Positions 10,876 to 21,104 are shown, counted from the first letter of the stretch. The stretch is DNA of 32,500 nucleotides from Neocallimastix lanati (nom. inval.) (GCA_016946835.1 JACVTC010000041.1:662501-695000); one strand, 5' to 3'. Notes: generated by a model from the letters alone, not told the origin. Program-made: numbers and translations.

Positions 10876-11217
10876 AGACTGGAATTAATGAGAGAAGAGG
10901 ATAATAAAGCCTCCAGTCTTTCCATTAAATTAATCCTCATTAGATTCTTTGCCATACCATTTAGACATCAACACGGATCTCCCTCTAAACAAGGCTAATA
11001 AGAAAGGAATTCCCTATACACCGCTTTATATGAAGGGCTTCTTTTCAGTGATCTCTTCAATCATCATCGGGGAGAAGCAAATACACTATTCCTTTTACAG
11101 GTAAAAATGCTTTCTGTACTAGCAAATACCAACTTCATTATAGGGAAAAAATACCTTGGAAGGATGAAAATCTCCTCGTATAAAATCAGGAGGCAGTCGA
11201 GGAATTATATATCCTAA
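10876..11217 (+). pseudogene. GC-enriched island read as one frame broken by tandem TAA TAA; probable broken exon or structured RNA
   Basis: This block of about 340 bp has far more G+C than the kilobases around it. A long T tract ending TTTTTTAG at 10870-10877 looks like a strong 3' splice site. One plus-strand frame runs from 10876 for 40 codons (including MREEDNKASSLSIKLIL), meets TAA TAA at 10996-11001, then continues open in the same frame for 71 codons (including LYTALYEGLLFSDLFNHHRG and VKMLSVLANTNFIIGKKYLG) to TAA at 11215. A CAG|GTAAAA donor-like site lies at 11100/11101. No protein family was recognised. Several inverted repeats also occur inside it (AGACTGGA/TCCAGTCT, TTCCCTATA/TATAGGGAA, CCTCG/CGAGG), so a structured non-coding RNA is the main alternative. 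Short open frames also exist on the other strand, so the coding reading is not secure. Confidence 0.35.
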
Positions 11218-11273
11218 TTGAATTGAATTATATCTAAAGATATCAAATTTCATTTTATAAGATTAGTTAGTGA

Positions 11274-11288
11274 TTAACCCTAACCCTA
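11274..11288. repeat. Interstitial telomere-like motif (TTAACCCTAACCCTA)
   Basis: Slightly over two units of CCCTAA, the complement of TTAGGG, lie at the right edge of the GC-enriched island. In a region with almost no CCC triplets, two exact units are conspicuous. This may be a relic of telomere healing or end joining, or a short template-like motif; neither can be decided from sequence. Confidence 0.6.
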
Positions 11289-12248
11289 TTATAATTATAT
11301 TTTTCATCAAAATTTATCATGATCGAATATAATTTATAATTTATTATTTTATTATTTATTATTTATTATTTATTATTTATTATATTTTATTTATTAGATA
11401 ATAAATAATATAATTATTTACTATCTTTAATTTATTATCTAATATCATAAATTATAAATTGAGAATTATAAAATAATATTTTTCATTTATTATATTTTAT
11501 TAATAATAAACAGTATTATTATAATTTATCAATATTTTTTTTTATTATTATTATTATTAATGCCATTAAGATTTCAACCTTTAATGGAAAAAAAAAAGAT
11601 TTATGTGAAATGTCTCTTTACAAGATAAGAAAATGCATTTCATTTACATATTAAGGTATTATAAAATATTATGTTAGAAAAAGTTGTTGATATTGAAATA
11701 AATAAATATTAAAATGCATTACAATCAAATCCTATAATTTTTTTTTTTTTTTTTTTAATTTTTAATTTTTAATTTAAAATTTAATTATATTTATGTTTGA
11801 TTATTTGATAATTGGCTTAAACCTCTTCTTTTAATTCATAAGAAAAAAAAATTTTTTTTAAAGAATTTTAGAAATTGTTTTTACTAATTGAAATAAATTA
11901 TTATTACTTATAAAAAATAGATAGTAAATAATTATTATATTATTCTTTTATTACTATTGTTAATGAATAATCATTAAAGAAAATCTTTTATTTTATTATT
12001 AAAACTATTATTACTATTTTATTTAATAAATAAAATTTTAATATTTTATGTATTTTCACTTTAAATTCAGCCAATAAAATGTTTAATTTTTGTCATGCAT
12101 ATTAAAAAAAATGAATTATAAAAAAGAAATGTTCTTTTAAGTATCCATTTCTAATATTAATAATCATAATAATAAAAGATATTATATTTCTAATATTATT
12201 AATAATTATAAAAAGATTATATTTCTAATAATAATAATATCAATAATT

Positions 12249-12249
<1 letters not shown>

Positions 12250-12279
<30 letters not shown>

Positions 12280-12349
12280 CAACAACAACAATAATAATAA
12301 TAATAATAATAACAACAACAACAACAACAACAATAATAATAATAATAAT
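12250..12349. repeat. Compound AAT/AAC microsatellite
   Basis: Blocks of AAT alternate with blocks of AAC (AAT, AAC, AAT, AAC, AAT). AAT and AAC both encode Asn, so in another context this would be a polyasparagine tract. Here there is no surrounding open frame, so it is treated as simple sequence. Confidence 0.9.
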
Positions 12350-13460
12350 TATCATTCAGCATTTTAAACTAAAAAAAAAAAAGATAGAAATAAATTCTTT
12401 AATTCAGGTATTGGTTAAACCTTATAGTATATACAAAGAATGATTATGCATAAAACATATTAAGTATATATTCATTAAACAAGAAAAAAAAAAAGTGAAA
12501 AAAAATAATGAAAACTTTTAAATAATCATTTCAAAAATTTATATAGAAAAATTTTTTTTTATATTTTTATTATTTTATTTTCTTGTTTTGTCTTTTTTTT
12601 TAATTTTTTTTTTTTATTTTATTTTTATTTTTTTTTTTTATTTTTATTTTTATTTTTTTATTTTTTTATTTTTTTATTTTTTTATTTTTTTATTTTTATT
12701 TTTTTATATTTTTTAATTAGATTATTATTTATTAAAAAAAAAATTAAAAAAATTTATTACTATAATAGAGTGTAATTTATTTTTATATTAATATAATAAA
12801 CAAAATTAAGCTTTTTAATTATTTAATTATTTAATTATTATTATAATCTTCATTTACCATGTCTTTATTTACCCTTTTTTTTTATAGTTAAGATTTTTGA
12901 TATATTAAAGTTTAATATTTTTTTAAAGTTTTTTTAAATTAATAAAAAAAAAGTTAATTTTTTTTTTTTTTTTTTTTTTTTACTTTAAATATAGTATTAA
13001 TGGATAATACATAATTATTCATTCATTATTTTATTCTTTATAAAGAGAAAAAAAAAAAGTGAAACATTAAATTTTTATATTTATAATTAAAATAGTAATA
13101 ATATATCAAAAGTATTGCAGAAAGGATGGTCATTTTTTTTAATATATAATAAAAATTTATATATGAAATATTATTACTATTTATAAGTATTTGTTAAATA
13201 TTTATTATTTATTACAATTATTTGATTAGGTATTATAGTATAATATATAGTTTTTATCATAATTATTTTATTTTATTTATTTATTATCATACTATATTAA
13301 ATACTTTATAAAATAAACATAAATAAATAAATATTTTTAAATTATTAAATAAATGAATAAGGATTTGATAATTATTTATTATTATTGTTATTATTATTTT
13401 GTTTGAATATATGATTTAATAATATTCGAAACGTTAAACTATATTAAAATAAAGAAATTA

Positions 13461-13506
<46 letters not shown>

Positions 13507-13849
13507 TTTATTATATTTATTATTCAACTATGTATAAATTTTAAATATATTTTATTTAAGTTAAAAAAAAAGTTAATTCTAAATTTTTTTATTAAGATAG
13601 TATAACATATTATAACATATCAGGAATCATATAGTTAATTCCTGAGTAATAATGAATCTCTTTACATATATATATATATAAAGAGTCTTATTATTTACAT
13701 ATTTAATTAAATAATACAGTTATATTATTAATAATAAATAATAATAATAAAAAAAGAAAAAGAAAAAGAAAAAATAATATAAAAATTAAAATAATATATA
13801 TTATGTAATGTATTTTAATAATATTTTCATATTATTGAACTAATAAAAC

Positions 13850-13883
<34 letters not shown>

Positions 13884-14019
13884 AAAATAATTTCTTTTGT
13901 CATTTTAATTATTTTATATATAATATTATAATATTAAAAAAAAAAAATAAAAAGAAATAATTTTTTTCTAATAAAAATATATATAATAAAATTTCAAAAT
14001 TTCAAAATTTCTAAATTTA

Positions 14020-14020
<1 letters not shown>

Positions 14021-14067
<47 letters not shown>

Positions 14068-14070
14068 ATA
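14021..14070. repeat. (AAAT)n microsatellite
   Basis: A run of about twelve tandem AAAT/AATA units in gene-free DNA. Confidence 0.9.
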
Positions 14071-14493
14071 TTTAATATTTTTTTTTTTAATTTAATAAAA
14101 TTTAATTTGTCATAAAGAAATTCATTGAATTAAAATTTAATTAAATATTATACCTTATATATATATTATTCAATGTATCTACTATATAATAATAATAATA
14201 ATAAAAATAAAAATAAAAAAGAATGTATAAAGCATATTAACTAAAGATGATGAATAATAAAAAAAAGTTCAATAGTTAGAATGTAAAAAAAAAGAGAAAT
14301 ATTAAAAAAAAAGCTTAATATATATATAAAAAATATACGTATTTTTTCAAATATCATTAAAAATATTTATATATAATTTTTTTTAACTGGTTAAAAATAT
14401 ATCCAATTTATTTAAAAAATAAAAAAATAGAGATATAAAAAGAAAAAAAGATTTTATATTTAAGTAGAAAGATAAATAAATAAATAAATATTT

Positions 14494-14531
<38 letters not shown>

Positions 14532-15004
14532 ATGTACATTAATAATATAAAAAAAAATGTTCTAATTGAATTATTAATAAATATATATAATATAATTTTT
14601 TATAATAAAATATATATATATATCAATCTGTAAATGTATATATAGATATAAGTATTTAAAATAGAATTAAGTAGATATATGAGAAAAGAATTTAAATAAT
14701 ACTAGTTTTTTTTTTTTTTTTTTTTAATTTTTTGTTAAATGACTTTTTATTATAATTGTTAAATATAACACTTATAAAAAATACATAATAAAATACAAAA
14801 ATACAAGTATCATTTCTGATTATATTTATTTTATCGCTTTTACATAAAGAAAGATCTATTTATTTAAGAGTATGTCATTATATATTATATATAATTATTT
14901 TTATCTATAATAGTCTAACATTATTGGTAACAGTAACATTTAACGTTACACAGCATGATGTTATCGAATAAAACTATTTAACACCCAATGATGTAGTATT
15001 ATGT

Positions 15005-15240
15005 ACAATATAATTAAACACATAACTGCGATAATTAACATTCTCCATAAATTGGCATTTTTTACATTTTCATGATGAAATCGGCAAAGTATATAAGCTT
15101 GGATCCAGAAATACTTTTTTTTTTTTAAAGAATCTGCCATTATTTCCATTTGTCCGGCATTTTCCTGAATTCCTAGCTTCTTCATAAGTCTTTTGGAATT
15201 TATCTATTAATATTATTTAATTCTATTTCTTTTACGGCTT
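15005..15240 (-). pseudogene. Start of copia reverse transcriptase, truncated and frameshifted
   Basis: Minus-strand frames give DKFQKTYEEARNSGK, then after a shift PDKWK, then after another shift EIMADSLKKK. Stitched by eye these follow the P.TYEEA.NS...W...M..EL pattern at the entry of copia RT domains. What follows (SDLKKKKYFWIQ onward) matches nothing I recognise, and no YVDD-like or RNase H motif occurs, so the element appears deleted just inside RT. Confidence 0.5.
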
Positions 15241-15391
15241 TCACTAACATCTGATTTTGTTTTCCTCTCAAAATAGAGATTTATTTTATATAAGTGTTCT
15301 TTCTTCATTTAATTGATAATTTTTCCTTTTTTTTTTTTTTTTTTTTTTTTTTCTTTCAATTTTGTCATTTTTATTTATTGATAATTTTATT

Positions 15392-15475
15392 ATTCCAGTT
15401 AATATTAAATTTTATATCCTTTTCTTCAGTTTTATTCCAGTTAATATTAAAATTTATATCCTTTTCTTCAGTTTT
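15392..15475. repeat. 42-bp tandem duplication in the copia linker
   Basis: Two head-to-tail copies starting ATTCCAGTTAATATTAAA at 15392 and 15434, with only one or two differences. Read on the minus strand each gives KTEEKDIKFNINWN, a 14-residue acidic/basic repeat. Confidence 0.9.
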
Positions 15476-16028
15476 CCTTAATTTTCCTTTATCTAAACTT
15501 TTCAGATCACTAAAATTGTCCTTCAGAATTTATTTTAAAAACTATAGCCTTTAGTATTTATCAGATTTTTATAGTTGCTTTCAATTTTTTTTCCAAAAGT
15601 TTCTGGTTTATAATTTATAAGATTTGATTTAGATTTAGATTTAAATAAATTTTTTTTTTTTTTTATAATTTGAAATTTTTAATTTATTCTTAAATTTTAA
15701 ATTTTAAAAATTTTATTCAAATTTTTATTAATAAAACCTTTTTTTTTTTTTTTTTTACTTTTTTCAAAAAAAAGCTGATTTTGTGATTATTATACCCTTT
15801 ATATTTTAATTATTATTTCTATTAAAAATACCATTATTTTTATTATTTTGGTTATTGTCAGGCATAGCTTTCATTTAATGTTAATTTTATACTTTCTTTA
15901 ATATCTGAATTTTTGAGTATTTCCTCTTGATTTTTTTCATCTAATTTTTGATCAGTTTTTTATTTCTATTTTAGAGAATTAATTATTTTTGTAATTCTGA
16001 ATTTCATTATTATCCTTATTTATTGAAA

Positions 16029-16225
16029 CTTTGATCTTCATTAATATAATCATATGATCATTTTATTTAGCTTTGATATTCATTAATATAATCATATAAT
16101 CATTTTATTTAGCTTTGATATTCATTAATATAATCTTCATTAATTATATCTTCATTAATATAATCTTTTTATTGGTTTTGATCTTTATTAATATAATCTT
16201 CATTAATTATATCTTCATTAATTTT
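16029..16225. repeat. 42-bp tandem repeat (2.5 copies) plus a 63-bp repeat in the copia linker
   Basis: CTTTGAT[A/C]TTCATTAATATAATC starts at 16029, 16071 and 16113 (period 42). Further on, TAATATAATCTTCATTAATT begins at 16126 and again at 16189 (period 63). Both periods are multiples of three, as expected if the array expanded while the frame was still translated. Confidence 0.85.
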
Positions 16226-16442
16226 TTTTTTTTTTATTTTTGTTTTCTTAATTTTTATCTAATATATTTATGTTATTGAATTCATTCATTCATTAAATCT
16301 GAATTATCTTCAAGATTAATTTTATTCTGTTTGCTTTCATTCATTTCAAATCCATTATGATAAATGGATTTTATTGACTAAATTAATATTGTTAAGTACT
16401 ATTCCTCCTTAATTTTGTTTATCTGAAGAATTTGAGGAATGA

Positions 16443-17155
16443 AAAAAAAAGTGTCTAGTGAGTCTAAAGTACTTTCATTGAAGTATACATCACGAACGAT
16501 AATTATTGATTTTAAAGTAATGTCGAAAACTTGATAACTAGAAGAGTCAGAAGAATATCCTAAGAAAATATCTTGATTTTGTATTGTTTTAAAAATTTCC
16601 CTGTTTGAATCTATTTAGAAAAGAATAGTGTGCATACAAAAAATTTTTAAGTTTAAATATATCAATTTTCTCATTGAAAAAATAATTCTTTTGGAATTTT
16701 AAAATTAATTCCTTGATGCGAATTTAAATTGAACGACGTACATGCACATTCAATAGTTCCATTTCATACGATAGGAGAGAATTTTAGCAGCACTAAGTAA
16801 TACTTTTACCCAGTTATCTAATGTCGGATTAATCCTTTCAGCATAACCATTTTGTTGGAGATTTACCTGGTGTAGAATGATTAAATGTAATTCCATTATT
16901 TTTTGAGATAATTTATAAAATTAGGGTTATAATATTCTAAACCATTATAAGAGCTTTCTTTATGTCATAATTACAAGTAATTTTCATAAGTTTAATGAAA
17001 CGCCAAATAAATATCTGTACATCAGATTTATGTTTTAAGTAAATAAATGTTATATAATATTTGTATCCATTATATAATGGTACAGGCTTAAGTGGCCCAA
17101 TGATTATTAGTATATACGATTTATAATGGTAATGTACTCTTGTTGTTTGTTTCAT
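16443..17155 (-). pseudogene. Copia integrase remnant with lost catalytic residues
   Basis: From 17155 the frame reads IIGPLKPVPLYNGYKYYITF, the hxDhxGP..NG..Y..TF block of retroviral-type integrases, but the first catalytic Asp is Ile (YILIIIGP). The second catalytic block appears as SSYNGLEYYNPNFINYL (about 16957-16907), with Asp replaced by Tyr. The glutamate block QQNGYAERIN (about 16856-16827) is retained, but a small deletion puts it out of frame with the preceding TPGKSP. Next come SAAKILSY, a frameshift, then NLNSHQGINFKIPKEL, and after stops IFLGYSSDSSSYQVFDITLK followed by RDVYFNES (about 16570-16443), the copia FLGY module. Order and spacing are those of a Ty1/copia integrase. Confidence 0.85.
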
Positions 17156-17161
17156 GGAATG

Positions 17162-17192
<31 letters not shown>

Positions 17193-17224
17193 TTTTTATT
17201 TTACTAATTTTTGCAATTCACAAT

Positions 17225-17660
17225 TTATATTATCATTCTTTTCTTCCTTAATGTTATTGTTTTCTAAAAATTTTTGAAGATTTTGATTGTAATAATGACC
17301 TAATATTGCTTTTAGATCAATATTATTTATATCTTTATTGGGCTTGTATTTTAAAGAAAAGGAGGTTTTCATCATTTGTATGGATGGTAGTAATTAGTTT
17401 ATTAATTTTTAAATATTTGGAGTCTTTCTTTTATTGTAACCCTATTTCTTTTTCCATTTTTAATTTGAAGCCCTTTTTTCATAGGTAATGAGAGGAAATT
17501 AAATTATTTTGTATGTTCGGAGTATAAAACACCTTCTTCAATAGAAAAGTTATTATTCTTATATATTCCTTTGTACATACCTTTTTTTTTTGTAAATTCT
17601 ATTGGATTATCTATTTGGATATGCAGTTCCTCTATTAGAAACTTCTCAAATATTTGATAG

Positions 17661-17706
<46 letters not shown>

Positions 17707-17745
17707 GGTTAAGTTCATTCCTGTTCCACAATCAATGTTCTAGGA
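17225..17745 (-). pseudogene. Copia protease and GAG-pre-integrase remnant
   Basis: IDCGTGMNLT (about 17738-17706) matches the aspartic-protease active-site context of copia elements (D-S/C-G plus a hydrophobic stretch). A stop, TAG, stands where copia proteins usually carry Trp just before it. Downstream in the same frame come FEKFLIEELHIQIDNPIEFT and NNFSIEEGVLYSEHTK, then stops. At about 17308-17225 a different frame gives ILGHYYNQNLQKFLENNN then INCELQKLVK, matching the LGH...C..C..K pattern of the GAG-pre-integrase domain with the second Cys replaced by Gln. A (TA)n and T-run insertion (about 17670-17706) has expanded inside the protease. Confidence 0.7.
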
Positions 17746-18063
17746 CTCTTTGTTGTTATCTTCTTTATCATTATTTTCTTCCTTTAAGATTCGACTTTTA
17801 TTTTATTTACATTTATTTCCTTAGGAGTTATTAAATTGTTATTAAAATTATATTCTATAATACTATTTGTTGTATTGAAACAGAATTCGAATGATGAAAC
17901 TGAAACTGAAACTGAGTGAGAAACTGGATTGTTTTATTATTCATAATTAGAGTTATAAGCTTTTAAGTTTCTTTTATTTCTTGACTTATTATATATTATG
18001 TTAATATTATTTTTCTTTTTCTCCTCTTTAGTTATTTTTTGGTGAATTTGATTTGTAAAAAAA

Positions 18064-18990
18064 AAAAAAATAGTTATTAGTAGTATGTCCATTTTTATGG
18101 CCAATAGTCAATAGTTGAAGTATTCGTTGGAATTGATTTTCTTTTATTGTAAATTTATATGGAAAATTTCCATTTCGGGTAACTCTGTTAAATTTGATCT
18201 TTCGTGTTGAATATACTTCTCTGATATCTACTTTTAATACTTTTGCTTTTCTTGATTATAGTATTTAGTTTTGATATGTCTTATTTTTAAATTCTTAAAT
18301 GTTATTTCAGTGTATAACGGAATGTGAATGAATTTGCAATATGCAAATACAACTTTATTTGATTTCTCTAAAAAAATTATAAAACTGTTTTGTTTCTTCA
18401 CTCAGTTCTGATTTATTTTATAATTTTGCCTCATTAATATAATATATTCAGTAAATAACAAGTCAAGATTATCTAAATACAACTTAAGGTCATTGTTTTT
18501 TCAATTTCTAATTTCATTATTTTTATTTCAATTTCAAATAGTCCGGATGGGTCTGATTCTAAAAATCTTTCTTTTTTAAATTCATTTATCATTAAATATG
18601 CACTTTGTGAAATTATTTAATAGTATTTTTTTGTATATTCGTCTAAGTTGCTTAATATTTTTATTCTGAATACTTTAATTTTTTTTTTTATTGTTGTTTA
18701 TATCTGTAATGCTTTTTTTTTTTTTTTTTAATAGTTATATATCACTTAATAAGACGGAATCAAGGAATATTTTTAAATCTGAATGCCATTTGTGAAAATT
18801 TTCATTGGTAATTTTAAAATTTAGAATATGAAATTTATTAATTGTATTTATTTGAATATTTTGAGGTTCTACTTCAGAGGGAGCATCATTCATTGTTGTG
18901 CTTGATAAATTTGTAGCCTTTGCTGTTTTTGTTGAAGTTTTTGAAGAACTTCATGTAGTTGTTGAGTTTTCTGATTTAGTTATTTTAATA
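18064..18990 (-). pseudogene. Copia gag remnant
   Basis: From an ATG at 18893 the frame reads MNDAPSEVEPQNIQ and reaches NENFHKWHSDLKIFLDSVLL, the Trp-containing start of copia-type gag proteins, before a stop. Upstream the same frame is Ser/Thr-rich with one TGA. Further in, a second open piece contains FLEKSNKVVFAYCKFIHIPL (about 18.38-18.29 kb), and a third, uninterrupted for over 50 codons (about 18.24-18.06 kb), includes VLKVDIREVYSTRKIKF and ends in TIGHKNGHTTNNY. That end has the spacing of a CCHC zinc knuckle (KNGHTTNN) with the cysteines lost. Capsid function is inferred from family knowledge; the gene is clearly dead. Confidence 0.65.
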
Positions 18991-19010
18991 TATTGAATTC
19001 TGATAATATT

Positions 19011-20161
19011 AATTATTAATGAACTATTTTCATTAAATAGTATATATAACTTTATTATTTAAAGTCATATTTATTCATTCATTTATTTTTAAAATTTACT
19101 ACAAATTTAATAATTATAATATTTATATAAATATTTATTCTCAACTAGATCTTTTTTTTTTTTTTTTTTTTTTTTTTTTATTTATTTATTTATATATATA
19201 TATATATATTATAATTGTTAAGAAGTCTAAAGATATAGTATATATACATTATATATTATACTCTTACCTCGTTATATAAGTTAATATTTATTTAATATAA
19301 TAATATTGTCAAAATTACTATAAAAAATAGTGCTTATGAATTTAAAAAAAAAAAAATATATTTTTTGTTAAGTGTACCAATACGATTATATTAAAAAATT
19401 AAAAACGATAGATATTTTTAAATAGGAACTTCATGATTATATAAAATTGAAAGAGGTTATCAAAGGAATAAAAAAAGAAACAAGAAATAAAAACAAGTGA
19501 AGATTACTTTCATGGTTAATCAGACAAAAAAAAAGAAATTATAATGGAAAACATATAGATGAAAACAGTTTTTATAAAGTATATTATTCTCATAGTATTT
19601 TAAGCAATTAGCTCTCTACTCATTATTTATGTAAATAAATAATTTAAAATTATATATGGAAAATTATTAATGAAGAGAAAGATTCTAATTTATTAAAAAA
19701 AAAATATCATATTAATAATATATTCTAATGGTAAAAAAATTTTATTTTACAATAAATACATCTTCAATCAATAATATTAATTCTTATTTCAATAATGTTG
19801 ATCTTAAACTTTGGTAGGCATGTCTACCATTTTAATTATTAGAAATCTCATTTTATAATTCCTAAACAATAATAAAATATAAAAAATAAAAAAGCCTGAA
19901 TAATATTAAGAAAAAATATAAAAATTAAAATGATCTAAAAGTTAAACTTTTTGACTAATTTTTATGAAATAATAAACGAAATGCTTAGAAATTTTAAATA
20001 ATTATAGTAAAATTAAATTATCAGATAATGAAATCTCAATCAAAATATTTTTTAGAAAACAAAATAATTGAAATTAATAAAAGTATTTATATAAAAAAAA
20101 TTAATAATTCAAATAGAAAAAGTATGAAACATTATAAACAATGATTTTTCTTTCTTTATTC

Positions 20162-20193
<32 letters not shown>

Positions 20194-20329
20194 TTTTCTT
20201 ATTAATAACTAAGAATTTTACAAAAAAATTTTGATTCAAACTTTAATAAAATATAATTTTTTTTTTGATCAAAACCTTAAAAATTAAAATCATGACTGAA
20301 ATAACAAAAAATTATTAAGAGTTTTTTTT
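19011..20329. other. AT-rich gene-free DNA between the two copia relics
   Basis: Mostly A/T with a T run (about 19151-19179), (TA)n, and an A run (about 20161-20189). A small near-palindrome TGGTAGGCATGTCTACCA sits at 19812-19829. The 5' LTR of the minus-strand copia should lie at the left of this stretch, but I cannot delimit it. Confidence 0.6.
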
Positions 20330-20765
20330 TTTTTTTTTGAAAAAATAAAATGAAAATAATAATGAAATAATAATAATAAAAATATAAATGAAAGAATAAA
20401 TGAAAATGAGAGTGAAAATAATAGTGAATGAGAATGAATATGAAGAAAATAAAAATGAAGTTGAACATAGAGTCATTAAAAAAAAAAAAAAAAAGAGCTA
20501 AATTGTACATAAACAAACAAATAGTAAATAATGAAAATTATAAAAGTAGTAATCAACTAAATCATAAACCAAGAAAGAGAAATAATAAAAAGTATGAAGA
20601 TTTGGAACAAAATAAAAAAAAAAAAAAAAAAATATGTTAATATTAAAACTTTATAAACTTTAAATAACAAAATCATTTGAAGAAGCAGTAAATTTTGAAA
20701 ATTTCTGAAAATTTTAGAAGGAAATAGCGTAATGAAAATATTAAACCACTTGATATAAAATAGGT
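20330..20765 (+). pseudogene. Second copia relic: Asn/Glu-rich linker and RT start (plus strand)
   Basis: Plus-strand frames give Glu/Asn-rich pieces (ENEYEENKNEVEHRVIKK), then NHKPRKRNNKKYEDLEQN (about 20.56-20.61 kb), like the basic patch before copia RT. At about 20.67 kb comes TKSFEEAVNFENF followed by K, F, KEIA, interrupted by TGA and TAG where RT-entry sequences usually carry Trp. This corresponds to the stub at 15.0-15.2 kb on the opposite strand. Only linker and RT entry are visible, so it may be an independent insertion or an inverted fragment of the same element. Confidence 0.4.
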
Positions 20766-20780
20766 ATTCAATATAAAATT

Positions 20781-20846
20781 AATATGTTTAATATAAGAGT
20801 TTCCATAAAATAAAAATTTTATTTTTTGGAAACTCTTTAACATATT
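20781..20846. repeat. Imperfect inverted repeat (AAGAGTTTCC / GGAAACTCTT)
   Basis: AATATGTT...AAGAGTTTCC at 20781-20804 mirrors GGAAACTCTTTAACATATT at 20828-20846. The pairing also continues inward as A/T sequence. It is a hairpin-forming structure just past the second copia relic. Confidence 0.75.
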
Positions 20847-21065
20847 TTAAATTGGTATGAAAAAAAATTTTTTTTTTATTGATTTTATAATAACACTCTA
20901 TTGTAAATTTTATTAGATATTTTATAATATTAAGGTTAAATATATATTTTTATTTTATATTATTATTATTATCTTTCTTTTTCTTTAAATAAAATTAATC
21001 AAATATAACTCTTAATTAATTATTTAAAATGATATATATATGATATTAAACTTTATCAATATTAT

Positions 21066-21104
<39 letters not shown>

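Larger units (their letters stand above)
11289..14949. other. AT-rich gene-free DNA with microsatellites
   Basis: No gene is seen. Contents include TATTATTTAT-type repeats (about 11338-11395), an AAT/AAC compound microsatellite (12250-12349), an ATTTTTTT-type array (about 12600-12715), a T run of about 43 (about 13462-13504), a small hairpin (TCAGGAAT 13620-13627 / ATTCCTGA 13638-13645), and an (AAAT)n tract at about 14021-14070. The right end should contain whatever remains of the copia 3' end. Confidence 0.65.
15190..16440 (-). pseudogene. Copia integrase-RT linker: charged, low-complexity, with 42-bp repeats
   Basis: Between the FLGY module and the RT start lies Asn/Asp/Glu/Lys-rich sequence in broken frames, typical of the acidic linker of fungal copia polyproteins. 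It contains two tandem arrays with 42-bp (14-codon) period, listed separately, and near its end the basic patch KTKSDVSESRKRNRIK (about 15.26 kb) that in such elements precedes RT. Confidence 0.55.
14950..19010 (-). mobile_element. Decayed Ty1/copia-type LTR retrotransposon (gag-PR-IN-linker-RT start)
   Basis: Reading the minus strand, fragments appear in copia order: gag (about 18.99-18.06 kb), protease with IDCGTGMNLT (about 17.74), GAG-pre-integrase with ILGHYYNQNLQKFLENNN (about 17.30), integrase core (about 17.15-16.8), the FLGY module (about 16.57-16.44), a charged low-complexity linker with 42-bp repeats (about 16.4-15.3), and the first residues of reverse transcriptase (about 15.2). 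Copia order (integrase before RT) rules out gypsy. Frames change repeatedly and stops interrupt every domain. The rest of RT and RNase H are absent. A possible LTR start TGTAACGTTAAATG lies at about 14948 on the minus strand, but no matching second LTR was found by eye. A weak tRNA-iMet-like primer site (TATTATCAGAAT, 19010-18999) sits upstream of gag. Confidence 0.85.

Noticed and set aside
10876-11226. Ciliate-code gene (TAA read as Gln), ending at TGA 11224-11226
   Set aside because: Reading TAA as Gln would join the two halves of the frame, and rumen ciliates share the habitat. But every secure gene here uses standard stops, no protein family is recognised, and the telomere-like repeat has the wrong orientation for a nanochromosome end.
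15294-15554. Plus-strand 86-aa Phe-rich ORF
   Set aside because: Antisense to the copia linker with its 42-bp duplication and a T run; spurious.
20277-20516. Minus-strand Phe/Tyr-rich 79-aa ORF
   Set aside because: It is the complement of Lys/Asn-rich low-complexity sequence, with no start context or domain.
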